In this document: piece by piece, positions 1-7,687 of the stretch
Layout: the number at the start of each line of letters is the position of its first letter
How positions within the stretch are numbered: the stretch's first letter is position 1
Origin: Desulfarculus baarsii DSM 2075
Lineage (GTDB): Bacteria; Desulfobacterota; Desulfarculia; Desulfarculales; Desulfarculaceae
NCBI RefSeq assembly: GCF_000143965.1
Contig: NC_014365.1
Coordinates: 1,701,501 to 1,765,500 of the forward strand
Direction of reading: 5' to 3'
Length of the DNA: 64,000 bases
Program-made: the position numbers and the translations under genes
Notes under the pieces: generated by a model
What the model was told of the DNA's origin: nothing
What the model saw: only the letters and a program-made list of their open reading frames with translations
The model's database searches: none

Positions 1-972
1 GGCCGCGCCGGTGCCTTCGCCCAAGCGCATCTCCAGCGTCAGGATCGGCCGCAGGCCCAGCTTTTCCAGTTGGGCGCGGTGGCCGATCTCCACCGAGCCG
101 TGGCCCGAGAAGCAATAATCAATGGCCGTGGGGCACAGGCCGCCGGCCACCAGGGCCGCGGTGGTGCTGATGAAGCCGTCGAGCATCACCGGCACGCCCC
201 GGGCCGCCGCCTCCAAAATGTAGCCGCACATGGCCGCAATCTCCAGGCCGCCCACCTTGCACAGCACTTCCAAGGGGTTGGCCGGGTCGGGCTTGTTGAC
301 GTCCAGGGCGGTTTTCAGCGCGGCCAGCTTGCGCGAAAGCCCCGCGTCGTCGACGCCCGTGCCCCGGCCCATGACCTGCTCGGGCCGCAGGCCGCAGATC
401 ACGGCGGTGATGGCCGAGCACGGCGTGGTGTTGCCGATGCCCATCTCGCCGGGGATCAGCAGGTCGTAGCCTTTTTCGATCAGGCGCTGGGCGGTCTGGG
501 CCCCGACGACGATGGCGTCCAGGGCCTGGTTCATGGTCATGACCGGGCCCTTGGTCATGTCGGCGGTGCCGTGGGCCACCTTGGCCTGGATCAGCCCCTG
601 GGCCTGGCTCATGTCGCCGGCCACGCCCACGTCGATGACCCAGACGTCGGCCCCGGCCTGGCGGCAGAGCACGTTGATGCCCGCGCCGCCGGCCAGGAAG
701 TTGTAAATCATCTGCTGGGTCACTTCCTGGGGATAGGCGCTGACCCCGCCGGCGGCCACGCCGTGATCGGCGGCGAATACCGCCGCGGCCGGCTTGGGCT
801 GGGCCAGCTTGGCCGCGCCGCCGCGAATGATGCAGAGCTGTTTGGCGATATCTTCCAGACGGCCCAACGAGCCCTGGGGTTTGGTCAGGCTATCCAGGCG
901 GCGTTGGGCCTCCTGGCCGATGGCGTAGTCGGGCAATTTGACGCGGTTGATGATGTTTTCGAGTCTATCCAC
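1..972 (-). CDS. cobT: Nicotinate-nucleotide--dimethylbenzimidazole phosphoribosyltransferase, C-terminus outside window
   Basis: Transfers phosphoribose from nicotinate mononucleotide to dimethylbenzimidazole, making alpha-ribazole phosphate for the lower ligand of cobalamin. The frame is open from a GTG at 972 to the window edge (324 codons; the family is about 350), so only the last few dozen residues are missing. Visible family motifs are LTKPQGSLGRLE near residue 30, FAADHGVAAGGVSAYPQEVT near 65, GEMGIGNTT near 175 and LDGFISTTAAL near 280. The GTG start overlaps the cobU stop by 8 bases, so the two genes are translationally coupled in one operon. The cobU partner makes the GDP-cobinamide half. 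The exact start is inferred from this overlap. Confidence 0.95.
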   Translation of the reverse strand, partial: MDRLENIINRVKLPDYAIGQEAQRRLDSLTKPQGSLGRLEDIAKQLCIIRGGAAKLAQPKPAAAVFAADHGVAAGGVSAYPQEVTQQMIYNFLAGGAGINVLCRQAGADVWVIDVGVAGDMSQAQGLIQAKVAHGTADMTKGPVMTMNQALDAIVVGAQTAQRLIEKGYDLLIPGEMGIGNTTPCSAITAVICGLRPEQVMGRGTGVDDAGLSRKLAALKTALDVNKPDPANPLEVLCKVGGLEIAAMCGYILEAAARGVPVMLDGFISTTAALVAGGLCPTAIDYCFSGHGSVEIGHRAQLEKLGLRPILTLEMRLGEGTGAA

Positions 973-1528
973 GGGAAAGATCCTCCGGGGTCGAGCCGGC
1001 GGGCCGGCCTTTCAGGGCCAGGGCCAGGCCGGCGGCGACGAACAAGACGCGGGGGCAACTGGCGGCCATGGTTTGATGCAGCGCGCCGGCCAGATCCCTG
1101 AACCGGCGGGCAAGGGCGTTTTCGGGCACGATGCCCAGGCCCACTTCGTTGGAGACGAACAAGACCTGGCCGCCAAGCTCGCCCAGCAGGCCGGCCAGGG
1201 CGTCGAAGCGCTCGATGAGCTGGGCGTCGCCGGCCGGGGTTTGCAGCATGAGGTTGGTCAGCCACAGGCTCAGGCAATCGACCAGAACCAGCCGGTGGTT
1301 TCGCGCGGCGGCGCGCAGGGCGTCCTCCAGGGCCAGGGGCTCCTCGATGGTGGTCCAGGCCGGGCCGCGACGTTGGATGTGCTTGGCCACGCGCTGGCGC
1401 ATCTCGTCGTCCCAGGCCTGGGCCGTGGCGATGTAGGCCGGTCGGGGGCACAGGGCCAGGGCCAGGCGTTCGGCGTAGGCGCTTTTGCCGCTGGATGCTC
1501 CGCCCAATATCAGGGTATGCTCGGTCAT
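965..1528 (-). CDS. cobU: Bifunctional adenosylcobinamide kinase / adenosylcobinamide-phosphate guanylyltransferase
   Basis: Phosphorylates adenosylcobinamide and then attaches GMP, giving AdoCbi-GDP for nucleotide-loop assembly in the cytoplasm. The 187-aa protein has the family length (about 180). It starts with the P-loop GGASSGKS at residues 9-16 and carries the conserved YIATA near 33, the kinase-side histidine region KHIQRRGPAW near 48, the VLVDCLSLWLTNL segment near 80 and the SNEVGLGIVP motif near 125. ATG start at 1528; cobT follows with an 8-base overlap. It diverges from the small gene at 1610. Confidence 0.95.
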   Translation of the reverse strand: MTEHTLILGGASSGKSAYAERLALALCPRPAYIATAQAWDDEMRQRVAKHIQRRGPAWTTIEEPLALEDALRAAARNHRLVLVDCLSLWLTNLMLQTPAGDAQLIERFDALAGLLGELGGQVLFVSNEVGLGIVPENALARRFRDLAGALHQTMAASCPRVLFVAAGLALALKGRPAGSTPEDLSRG

Positions 1529-1609
1529 GGATCAGAGTCTTATAACAAAATCCACCGCCGCGCAACGCCCCAGACCGAGACGCCGGCGGCGGGGAAGGGC
1601 GGGCCAGCG

Positions 1610-1960
1610 TTGCTTTCCTGGCAAGAACTGAAAAACAGCCCCCAGATCATCGGCCTCATCGACTGGGAGATGACCCCGGCCCAGGCCTTCGAGGCCTATC
1701 AGATCAAATCCATCGACGCCTGGAAACATCGCGGCCTGGAGGACGTTTATTATTTTTACGTCTCGACCTGGCAAGGCCGGGGCCAGGTGATCCTGGTGCG
1801 ACGAACCATGGTCGACAGCCAGGAAATCGCCGTGGCCCCGGCCCCCGAGACGCTGGTGGCCGCCTGCCTGGCCGCCGGCGACGGCCAGCAATATCCTCGG
1901 GGCCAACTGCCCCTGGACGAAGCCTTGCGCCAGTGGCTGCGCGCCGAACTGGGGCTTTGA
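1610..1960 (+). CDS. Small conserved hypothetical protein, DVU0772-like
   Basis: A 116-aa acidic soluble protein with no signal peptide or membrane segment. It contains a tryptophan-rich start (SWQEL, then LIDWEMTPAQAFEAYQI), a central strand region with VYYFYVSTW and VILVRRTMV, and a C-terminal helix. From memory this pattern resembles the DVU0772 family of sulfate-reducer proteins of unknown function; that match is not verified. I chose the TTG at 1610 because a GGGGAAGGGC stretch lies just upstream. The first ATG in frame (1670) would cut off the conserved-looking N-terminus. Divergent from cobU. Function unknown. Confidence 0.6.
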   Translation: MLSWQELKNSPQIIGLIDWEMTPAQAFEAYQIKSIDAWKHRGLEDVYYFYVSTWQGRGQVILVRRTMVDSQEIAVAPAPETLVAACLAAGDGQQYPRGQLPLDEALRQWLRAELGL

Positions 1961-1973
1961 GCGGCGGCCGCCG

Positions 1974-2933
1974 TCATTTGGCGCGGATGGTCTTGCCGAT
2001 GGCCTGGGGCGGCAGTTGCGTCAAGGGCAGGCACGAGGCGTCGAGTCGGGCCAGGTCTCCCCGATGCAAGACGCGCGCCCGGCCCTTGCCGGCCAGGTAG
2101 GCCAGGCGCGGCCGCGCGCGCAAGGGGCGCGGAATCAGCGAGGCCAGGCCGTCTTCCCAAAACACGTTGCCGTGGGGGCAAAGGCCGTGGGCGGACAAAA
2201 CCTCCTCGGCCCTTTCGCCGGCCTTGGGCAAGACATAAAACACGCATCCACGGTCGGCCAGATTGTAAAGCCTGGCCATTTGCCGGGCGGCCTGGGGGTT
2301 GGGCGCGCCGAGGCGTTCTTGGGGCAACCACACGAAACCAAGGCGATAGCCCCAGCGCTCGATGAACATGCGCTCTCCTTCCAAAGCGGTGGCTCGCCAC
2401 TGGGCGTCGACTATCTTGAAAGTGCGGTTTTGCAGATGAGCCACCAGGGCGTCGCGGGCCACGGCGCTGAAATAGCCCAGATCCTGGGCGCGGCGGCAAT
2501 AATCGATGTCGGCCCACAAGCCGTAGGGATAGCTTTCGTCCAGGGGCCCCAGGGCCTGGTAGAGCCGGCGGCGCAGCAACAGACAATAGCCGCTGGCGAA
2601 GCTGGAGCGCTCCAACTGACCCGCCCATCGCTGGGCCAACCCGGCGGCCAAGCCGTCGTTGGTGCTTCTGGTCCAACCCTGGCTGGTTTCGTGGCGGATC
2701 AACACCATGGGCGCGCCGGGCCTTTTGACCTGATTGCCCAGCCAGCGGGCGGTGATCTGGCCCGAACCATCGTCGATGATGATCAGCCGGAAAGGGCTGG
2801 CGGTGTTTTTGCGCAGAAGCTCCAGGCAGTCGCAGGTCAGTTCCAGATTGTCGCGCACTGGCATGATGATGTCGCAGACCGGCTCCCGCTGGGGGATGCT
2901 GGCCGGCGTCTGTCGTAGAACGCTTTCGCTCAT
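1974..2933 (-). CDS. Family 2 glycosyltransferase
   Basis: Cytoplasmic GT-A fold sugar transferase, substrate unknown. The N-terminal domain shows CDIIMPVRDNLELTCDCLE near residue 20, the nucleotide-binding LIIIDDGSG near 52 and GWTRSTNDGLAAG near 88. It then has the catalytic-type region LLLRRRLYQALGPLDESY and WADIDYCRRAQDLGY near 125-160, where the acidic pair replaces the usual ED motif. The protein is 319 aa. ATG 2933 has AAGGCGA 5-11 bases upstream; an in-frame TTG at 2948 is less likely. The gene stands alone, with a long hairpin in its leader. It could modify a surface polysaccharide, lipid or protein, but no partner gene is adjacent. Confidence 0.85.
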   Translation of the reverse strand: MSESVLRQTPASIPQREPVCDIIMPVRDNLELTCDCLELLRKNTASPFRLIIIDDGSGQITARWLGNQVKRPGAPMVLIRHETSQGWTRSTNDGLAAGLAQRWAGQLERSSFASGYCLLLRRRLYQALGPLDESYPYGLWADIDYCRRAQDLGYFSAVARDALVAHLQNRTFKIVDAQWRATALEGERMFIERWGYRLGFVWLPQERLGAPNPQAARQMARLYNLADRGCVFYVLPKAGERAEEVLSAHGLCPHGNVFWEDGLASLIPRPLRARPRLAYLAGKGRARVLHRGDLARLDASCLPLTQLPPQAIGKTIRAK

Positions 2934-2952
2934 GGTTCGCCTTCGCAAAATA

Positions 2953-3005
2953 CGATTGATGGCAACGTGTTATGGCCCGCTGAGCGGGTCGTTGCCTTAC
3001 AATCG
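2953..3005 (-). promoter_or_regulatory. Large nested inverted repeat in the leader of the glycosyltransferase gene
   Basis: Three nested arms pair in order: CGATTG (2953-2958) with CAATCG (3000-3005), GCAACG with CGTTGC, and the inner CCCGCT/AGCGGG around a single base. The structure would sit about 20 nt upstream of the glycosyltransferase start codon in its mRNA. It has no T-run on that strand, so it looks like an RNA leader structure or a protein-binding site rather than a terminator. Confidence 0.5.
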
Positions 3006-3131
3006 CTTTGGCGGCGGCGAAGGATACAGGTTGGCTTGAATTATATGCCCCGAAAAAAAAGAAGTAGATAGTAGCCTTTTCGACGCGCCGCTCGGGGTGG
3101 CGGCGCGCCCATCTGGGCTTTGGCGGGGCGC

Positions 3132-4514
3132 TTAGCCTTGCCGGCCGCCCACGACAATGCTGGGGATGCGCAGCGTCGGCTGGGCGTCGGCCACCGGCGA
3201 ACCCTGGCCTTCCTTGCCGCAGGTGCCGATGCCAAAGCCCAGGTCGTTGGCCACGCGGTCGATGTCCATCAGCACCTTGGGGCCGTTGCCGGTGAGGGTG
3301 GCCCCGCGCACGGGCCGGCCCACGCGGCCGTTTTCGATCAGATAGCCCTCGGCCACCTCGAAGACAAAATCGCCGTTGGTGGTGTTGACCTGGCCGCCGC
3401 CCATTTTTTTGACCAAAAGCCCGTGGGGCGTATCGGCGATGATGGCCTCGGGGTCGTCGTGGCCGGGGGCGATGAAGGTGTTGGTCATGCGGGGGATGGG
3501 CCGTTGACGATAATTTTCGCGCCGGCCGTTGCCGGTGGGCCGGGCGTTCATTTTCATGGCCGAGAGCCGGTCGTGCAGATAGCCCTTGAGCACGCCGCCG
3601 GCGATGAGCACGTTGCGCCCGGTGGGGACGCCTTCGTCGTCGAAGCCGGCGGAGCCGCGCTTGCCGGCCAGGGAGCCGTCGTCGATGACGGTGATCAGCG
3701 GGCTGGCCACCTGCCGGCCCACTTGATCCTTGTAGACGCTCATGCCTTCCAAAACGATGTCGGCCTCCAGGCCGTGGCCCACGGCCTCGTGGATCATCGT
3801 GCCGCCGGCGGCGCTGTGCAACACCACCGCCATGGACCCGCCCGGCGCTGGTTGGGCCGCGAGCATCATCACCGCCTGGCGGGCGGCCCGGCGGGCGGCC
3901 TGTTCGGGCGGCTGGTCGTCGAAGAGCTCCAGGCCACACAGCCCGCCGATGGATTCGTAGCCGGTCTGCAACACGGCCCCCTCGGCGGCCACGCAGTGGA
4001 TGGCCATTAGCACCTGGGTGCGTTCGTCGCGGGCGTCGACGCCCAGCGAATTGACCACCCGCACGCGCTGGGTCCGCTCCAGGTAGATCACCCGCACCTG
4101 GCGCACGCGATTGTCGACGGCCCTGGCCGCGGCCTCGGCGGTGCGGGCCATTTCCACCTTGCGCGCGGTCTCCACGCCGATGGGCGGTTTGACGATGGCC
4201 GGGGCCAGGCCGGGCGCGATCGGGGCGAATGAATGGAGCCGGCCCGGCGCGGCGTCGCGCTCGGCGGCGATGTCGCTAGCCAGGGCCACCAAGGCCTGGG
4301 CGCGCAACTGGTTGCCAAAGGCGTAGGAGGTGCGCAGATCCTTGATCAGGCGCAGGCCAACCCCCAAGTCCTGTCCGCCCAGGACTTTTTCCACCTTGGC
4401 GTTGTCGATCACCACCATCAGGCTGGAACTGTCTTCCAAAAAGGCCTCGGCCATCTCTCCGCCGCCGCCGAGGGCGGCCTCCAACGCCGGCGTGACGTCC
4501 AATTCCAGGCTCAT
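3132..4514 (-). CDS. tldD: Metalloprotease TldD
   Basis: Zinc peptidase subunit that, with TldE/PmbA, removes leader segments from unfolded peptides (microcin B17 maturation and CcdA degradation in E. coli). The active-site helix HEAVGHGLEAD near residue 240 has the HExxxH zinc motif; the downstream TPHGLLVKKMGGGQVNTTNGDF and the C-terminal GTCGKEGQGSPVAD segment are typical. 460 aa, family length. Two ATGs compete: 4523 directly abuts AAGGGG, whereas 4514 has it at about nine bases, so 4514 is preferred. No tldE/pmbA gene lies in this window. A good promoter lies at 4566-4594. Confidence 0.95.
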   Translation of the reverse strand: MSLELDVTPALEAALGGGGEMAEAFLEDSSSLMVVIDNAKVEKVLGGQDLGVGLRLIKDLRTSYAFGNQLRAQALVALASDIAAERDAAPGRLHSFAPIAPGLAPAIVKPPIGVETARKVEMARTAEAAARAVDNRVRQVRVIYLERTQRVRVVNSLGVDARDERTQVLMAIHCVAAEGAVLQTGYESIGGLCGLELFDDQPPEQAARRAARQAVMMLAAQPAPGGSMAVVLHSAAGGTMIHEAVGHGLEADIVLEGMSVYKDQVGRQVASPLITVIDDGSLAGKRGSAGFDDEGVPTGRNVLIAGGVLKGYLHDRLSAMKMNARPTGNGRRENYRQRPIPRMTNTFIAPGHDDPEAIIADTPHGLLVKKMGGGQVNTTNGDFVFEVAEGYLIENGRVGRPVRGATLTGNGPKVLMDIDRVANDLGFGIGTCGKEGQGSPVADAQPTLRIPSIVVGGRQG

Positions 4515-4565
4515 CGTGGCCATCCCCTTGAAAAATATGGCTAAATATAATAAACTTATTTTATA

Positions 4566-4594
4566 AGGCTAGCACGACCGGCCGCCTTGGTCAA
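4566..4594 (-). promoter_or_regulatory. Sigma-70 type promoter for tldD
   Basis: Read on the minus strand: TTGACC (-35), 17-base spacer ending in TGC (extended -10), then TAGCCT (-10). Transcription would start near 4559, about 45 bases before the tldD start. Confidence 0.5.
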
Positions 4595-4619
4595 TTCGCG
4601 CCTGGCCCGCGCTATGGCG

Positions 4620-4648
4620 TTGACAGGGCCGCGCGGCCGGCTTTAACA
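4620..4648 (+). promoter_or_regulatory. Possible sigma-70 promoter for the rhodanese gene
   Basis: A perfect TTGACA at 4620-4625 is followed after 16 or 17 bases by TTTAAC/TTAACA. The -10 is weak. It lies back to back with the tldD promoter, about 42 bases before the start codon at 4690. Confidence 0.4.
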
Positions 4649-4689
4649 TCTGGCCGAGATGTTCAAGTATGGTTCCGAACGGGGGTGAC

Positions 4690-5322
4690 ATGCGCAAAAT
4701 TTTGGTCGTATTGCTGGCGTTTTCCCTCCTTGCCGCGCCGCTGGCCGCCGCGGCCCGCACCGCCCAAAAAGCCAAAACCATAACCCCCCTCGAAGCCTGG
4801 GAGATGATGTCCCAGGACGCCCGTGACACCTTCATGATCGACGTGCGGCCCCGGCACATGTACACCCTTTTGGGCCATCCGCCCCGGGCCTACAACATCC
4901 CCTGGCGCTTTCTGACCACCGACTTCCAGGTCGAGGGCGGCGCCTACGGCGGCGGCGCGGCCGAATACACCGGCTATCAACTCTCGGCCGAGCCCAACCC
5001 CAACTTCATCGGCGTGGTCACCAGCCTTTTCAAGCCTGGCGACCGGCTCATCGTCATCTGCCAAAACGGCGACCAGGCCGCCGACGCCGCCGACGCCCTG
5101 GTCGAGGCCGGCTTCAAAAACGTCCACGCCGTGCGTCACGGCGTCATGGGCGAGCCCTTCATCCCCGCCGACGAACAAAAACTGGCCCAAAAGTTTTCGC
5201 CCCATTACGGCCAAGGCGGCCGGGTCAACGGCTGGGTCTACTGGGGCCTGCCCCTGGTCCGCTCCATCGAGCCGCGCCTGATCTATCCGCCCGACCTGAA
5301 AAAAATGCAATCGACCCAATAA
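4690..5322 (+). CDS. Secreted single-domain rhodanese-like protein
   Basis: A 210-aa exported protein. Residues 1-21 (MRKILVVLLAFSLLAAPLAA) form a signal peptide. A rhodanese fold follows: ITPLEAWEMM, FMIDVRPRHMY near 48, AYNIPW near 70, the catalytic loop ICQNGDQAADAADAL near 122 and GFKNVHAVRHGVMGEP near 142. In sulfurtransferases the loop is usually CxxGxR; here the sixth position is glutamine rather than arginine, so substrate handling may differ. The C-terminus (GGRVNGWVYWGLP) looks like a conserved extension. I chose ATG 4690 because GGGGGTGA precedes it and it starts the signal peptide directly; an upstream ATG at 4669 lacks both. A monocistronic unit closed by a terminator. Confidence 0.85.
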   Translation: MRKILVVLLAFSLLAAPLAAAARTAQKAKTITPLEAWEMMSQDARDTFMIDVRPRHMYTLLGHPPRAYNIPWRFLTTDFQVEGGAYGGGAAEYTGYQLSAEPNPNFIGVVTSLFKPGDRLIVICQNGDQAADAADALVEAGFKNVHAVRHGVMGEPFIPADEQKLAQKFSPHYGQGGRVNGWVYWGLPLVRSIEPRLIYPPDLKKMQSTQ

Positions 5323-5345
5323 CGCCGAAAAACTTGTGCGCCGGC

Positions 5346-5372
5346 GGCGGGAGCGATCCCGCCGTTTTTTTT
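5346..5372 (+). terminator. Rho-independent terminator after the rhodanese gene
   Basis: Stem GGCGGG / CCCGCC with a six-base loop, followed by GTTTTTTTT. It lies 24 bases past the stop codon. Confidence 0.85.
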
Positions 5373-5424
5373 GCGCGCGCCGCGTCGTCGCGGCGGATTT
5401 GCCTTTACGCCGGCACTCGACTGT

Positions 5425-5470
5425 GCTATTTCCTGATTACTAAGTAGCTGCTATATAGCTAGCAAATAGC
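5425..5470. promoter_or_regulatory. Palindrome cluster upstream of the first thiolase-fold gene
   Basis: The perfect palindrome GCTATATAGC (5450-5459) is flanked by TAGCT/AGCTA half-sites. An outer pair, GCTATTT (5425-5431) and AAATAGC (5464-5470), encloses them. The central palindrome overlaps a possible extended -10 (TGC then TATATA at 5452). Such a layout fits a repressor operator, for example of a TetR-type lipid regulator; no regulator gene is adjacent. Confidence 0.4.
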
Positions 5471-5513
5471 TTCAAAGGGATACGCGGTCTGCCGACGAAA
5501 GGAGCGCCCAAAG

Positions 5514-6950
5514 ATGATTACGTTCAGTGATCGCCAGCTCAAAATCCCCAAAATGTCGCGGCCGGTCTATCTGGTCACGGCCGGCCAGTCCAAGTTCGAC
5601 CGAGCCATGCCCTACAAACGCACCGAGGAATTGTGCATCGACGCCCTGGCCATGGCCGCCCGGCTCATCGACAAGACGCCGGCCGAACTTAAAAAGTACA
5701 TCCACACCTGCTATTACGGCCATTTCGCCGATCACTTCGGCGACCAGCTTTTGGGCGAGGCGGTGATCCACGACCGCCTGGGCCTGGACCCGCTGGGCAA
5801 CGTCGGCGTGAAAACCGGCGGGGCCACTGGCGGCTCGACCCTGTGGGAGGCGGCCAAGGCCGTGGCCTCGGGATACTCCGACTGCGTGCTGGCCATGGGC
5901 TGGGAGCGCATGGACGAGGTGCCCACCGACGAAGGCAACAACTATATCTCGTGCGCCGCCGACAAGGACTGGGAAACGCCCCTGGGCCACATCTACACCG
6001 GCTACTACGCGGTCATGGCCCAGAAATATTGGCAGGTGTTCGGCAAGCAAGAGGAATCGTTCCGCCGCACGCTGGCCGAGATTTCGGTCAAGCACCACGG
6101 CTACGCCCGCTTCAATCCCTTTGCCCAGGCCCCGATGAAGATCAGCGTCGAGGACGTGCTGCAATCGCCGGTGGTGGCCTATCCCCTGCGGGCGCTGGAT
6201 TGCTGCCTGATGAGCGTGGGCGCGGCCTGCGCCATTGTCTGCGACGAACAAACCGCCCTGGAGCTGACCAAGGGCACGGCCAACAAGCCGCTGCGCATCT
6301 GGGTCACGGCCGGATCGCACACCCTGCGCCCGGCCTGCCGCCGCGACATGGCCATACCGCTATTGCCCAACGAGAGCGCCGACCAATACAAAGACCTGGG
6401 CCAGCGCTTCCCCGGCGGCGAACGTTACCCCGGCTTCACCGGCTTTTTGGCCGCGCGCATGGCCGCCTACTACGCCTACAACATGGTCGGCATCCAAGAC
6501 CCCAGCGAGGATCTCGACGTCATCGAGCTGCACGACGCCTTTACCATCAGCGACGTGCAGACCTACGAGGACGTGGGCATCCGGCCCTACGGCTATGGCC
6601 GCGACTACGTTGAAAGCGGCGATTGCTATCACACCAACCCCAAGACCGGCCAGCCCGGCAAGCTGCCCTCCAACCTCTCGGGCGGGCTCATCGGCTGCAT
6701 GCACGCGGTGGGGGCCACGGGCATCATGCAGGTCTTCGAGATCGCCCTGCAACTGTGGAACCGTTGGGCCGAGCTGCACGGCGATCCGGCCCTGTGGGAG
6801 GCCTTCGGCCGCGTCAAGCCCGACGACTGGACCGACCTCCAGGTCAAAGGCGCCAAGCGGGCCATGGCCATCAGCCACGCCGGCGTCGGTTCCCACGTCA
6901 CGGCCACTATCTTGATGGACCCCGACTGCCTGCTCAAGGCGGACGCCTAG
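5514..6950 (+). CDS. SCP2/thiolase-superfamily protein lacking the usual nucleophilic cysteine
   Basis: A 478-aa protein of the thiolase fold (SCP-x branch) paired with a DUF35 protein. Thiolases cleave or form beta-ketoacyl-CoA using a cysteine in a C-A-T/S-G-S loop. Here the equivalent loop near residue 104 reads VKTGGATGGSTLWEAAK, with glycine at the nucleophile position. The later LIGCMHAVGATG motif near 388 keeps the histidine of the GHPxGATG loop, and VIELHDAFTISD near 337 matches the family. This resembles thiolase-fold aldolases of the Ltp2 type that also work with a DUF35 partner, so acyl-CoA aldolase or thiolase-like activity is possible. ATG 5514 has AAAGGAG upstream. Operon with the next gene. 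Confidence 0.8.
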   Translation: MITFSDRQLKIPKMSRPVYLVTAGQSKFDRAMPYKRTEELCIDALAMAARLIDKTPAELKKYIHTCYYGHFADHFGDQLLGEAVIHDRLGLDPLGNVGVKTGGATGGSTLWEAAKAVASGYSDCVLAMGWERMDEVPTDEGNNYISCAADKDWETPLGHIYTGYYAVMAQKYWQVFGKQEESFRRTLAEISVKHHGYARFNPFAQAPMKISVEDVLQSPVVAYPLRALDCCLMSVGAACAIVCDEQTALELTKGTANKPLRIWVTAGSHTLRPACRRDMAIPLLPNESADQYKDLGQRFPGGERYPGFTGFLAARMAAYYAYNMVGIQDPSEDLDVIELHDAFTISDVQTYEDVGIRPYGYGRDYVESGDCYHTNPKTGQPGKLPSNLSGGLIGCMHAVGATGIMQVFEIALQLWNRWAELHGDPALWEAFGRVKPDDWTDLQVKGAKRAMAISHAGVGSHVTATILMDPDCLLKADA

Positions 6951-6965
6951 CCCCGGAGGATTGTC

Positions 6966-7562
6966 ATGGCGATTTTCGGACAAGTGAAGGTCAAAAACGG
7001 CCAATACAAGCTGAAGGGCGACTTCCACACCATCGCGCCCAGCCTGCCCATCCGCAACGAGGATGAGGGCTGGCGGCTGATGGGCGTGACCAATCCCCGT
7101 TCGATCACCCACATCCACATGTACGGCGGCGAGGCGGCCTTTTTCGAGGCCCTGGGCCAGGGCCGCATCCTGGGCACGCGTTGCGACAACCCGGCCTGCG
7201 AACACCCCGGCACGGTCTATCTGCCTTTTCGCATCCACTGCCCCGACTGCCTGGGCCGCAACAGCGTCATCGACCTCACCGACGTGGTTCGCCGCACGGC
7301 CAGGGTGCACACCTTCATGGTCTGCGAGCGCTCCGGGGCCTTCAACACCCTCGACAAACCCATCAAATTCATCAATGTCGAGTTCGAGGGCGTGGCCACC
7401 ATCCTCATGAGCTACCTGGTGGCGGGCGAGCCCGAGATCGGCCTGGCCGTGACGCCCATTTTCAAGACGATCAACCCCACCTACACCATCACCGACCTGG
7501 CCTTCGTGGCCCAGGGGACCACGGCCGCGCAACTGCCCATGGACTATACCTTCGGCGTCTGA
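6966..7562 (+). CDS. DUF35 / OB-fold zinc-finger acyl-CoA-associated protein
   Basis: A 198-aa partner of the upstream thiolase-fold protein, 15 bases downstream with a CCGGAGGA ribosome site. DUF35 proteins carry an N-terminal rubredoxin-like zinc ribbon and a C-terminal OB fold, and form complexes with thiolase-fold enzymes (for example BbsA with BbsB, ChsH2 with Ltp2). The ribbon is seen as CDNPACEHPG near residue 78 and CPDCLGRN near 95, followed by the OB-fold strands. It is longer than most DUF35 proteins because of a roughly 55-residue N-terminal extension. A strong terminator closes the two-gene operon. Confidence 0.8.
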   Translation: MAIFGQVKVKNGQYKLKGDFHTIAPSLPIRNEDEGWRLMGVTNPRSITHIHMYGGEAAFFEALGQGRILGTRCDNPACEHPGTVYLPFRIHCPDCLGRNSVIDLTDVVRRTARVHTFMVCERSGAFNTLDKPIKFINVEFEGVATILMSYLVAGEPEIGLAVTPIFKTINPTYTITDLAFVAQGTTAAQLPMDYTFGV

Positions 7563-7582
7563 GGCCAAAGCGACCCGCCTTC

Positions 7583-7618
7583 GCCGCGCCCGCCCTCGCC
7601 AGGCGGGCGCGGCTTTTT
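7583..7618 (+). terminator. Rho-independent terminator of the thiolase-fold/DUF35 operon
   Basis: A perfect 12-bp stem, GCCGCGCCCGCC / GGCGGGCGCGGC, with a seven-base loop and TTTTT, starting 20 bases after the stop. Confidence 0.9.
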
Positions 7619-7647
7619 CACGCGGCGTGGGAGCCGGCGGCGGCCTC

Positions 7648-7656
7648 TGCTATAAT
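7648..7656 (+). promoter_or_regulatory. Extended -10 promoter for the glcD-like gene
   Basis: TGC immediately followed by a perfect TATAAT (7651-7656). No good -35 is visible 17 bases upstream, as is usual for extended -10 promoters. The start codon lies 32 bases past the -10. Confidence 0.6.
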
Positions 7657-7687
7657 TGGCCAACAACGTTGAGAAAAGAGGTGCGCC

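Noticed and set aside
5412-5426. Possible sigma-54 promoter before the first thiolase-fold gene (GG...GC)
   Set aside because: The spacing between GG and GC is eleven bases, not ten, and the -12 block is poor.
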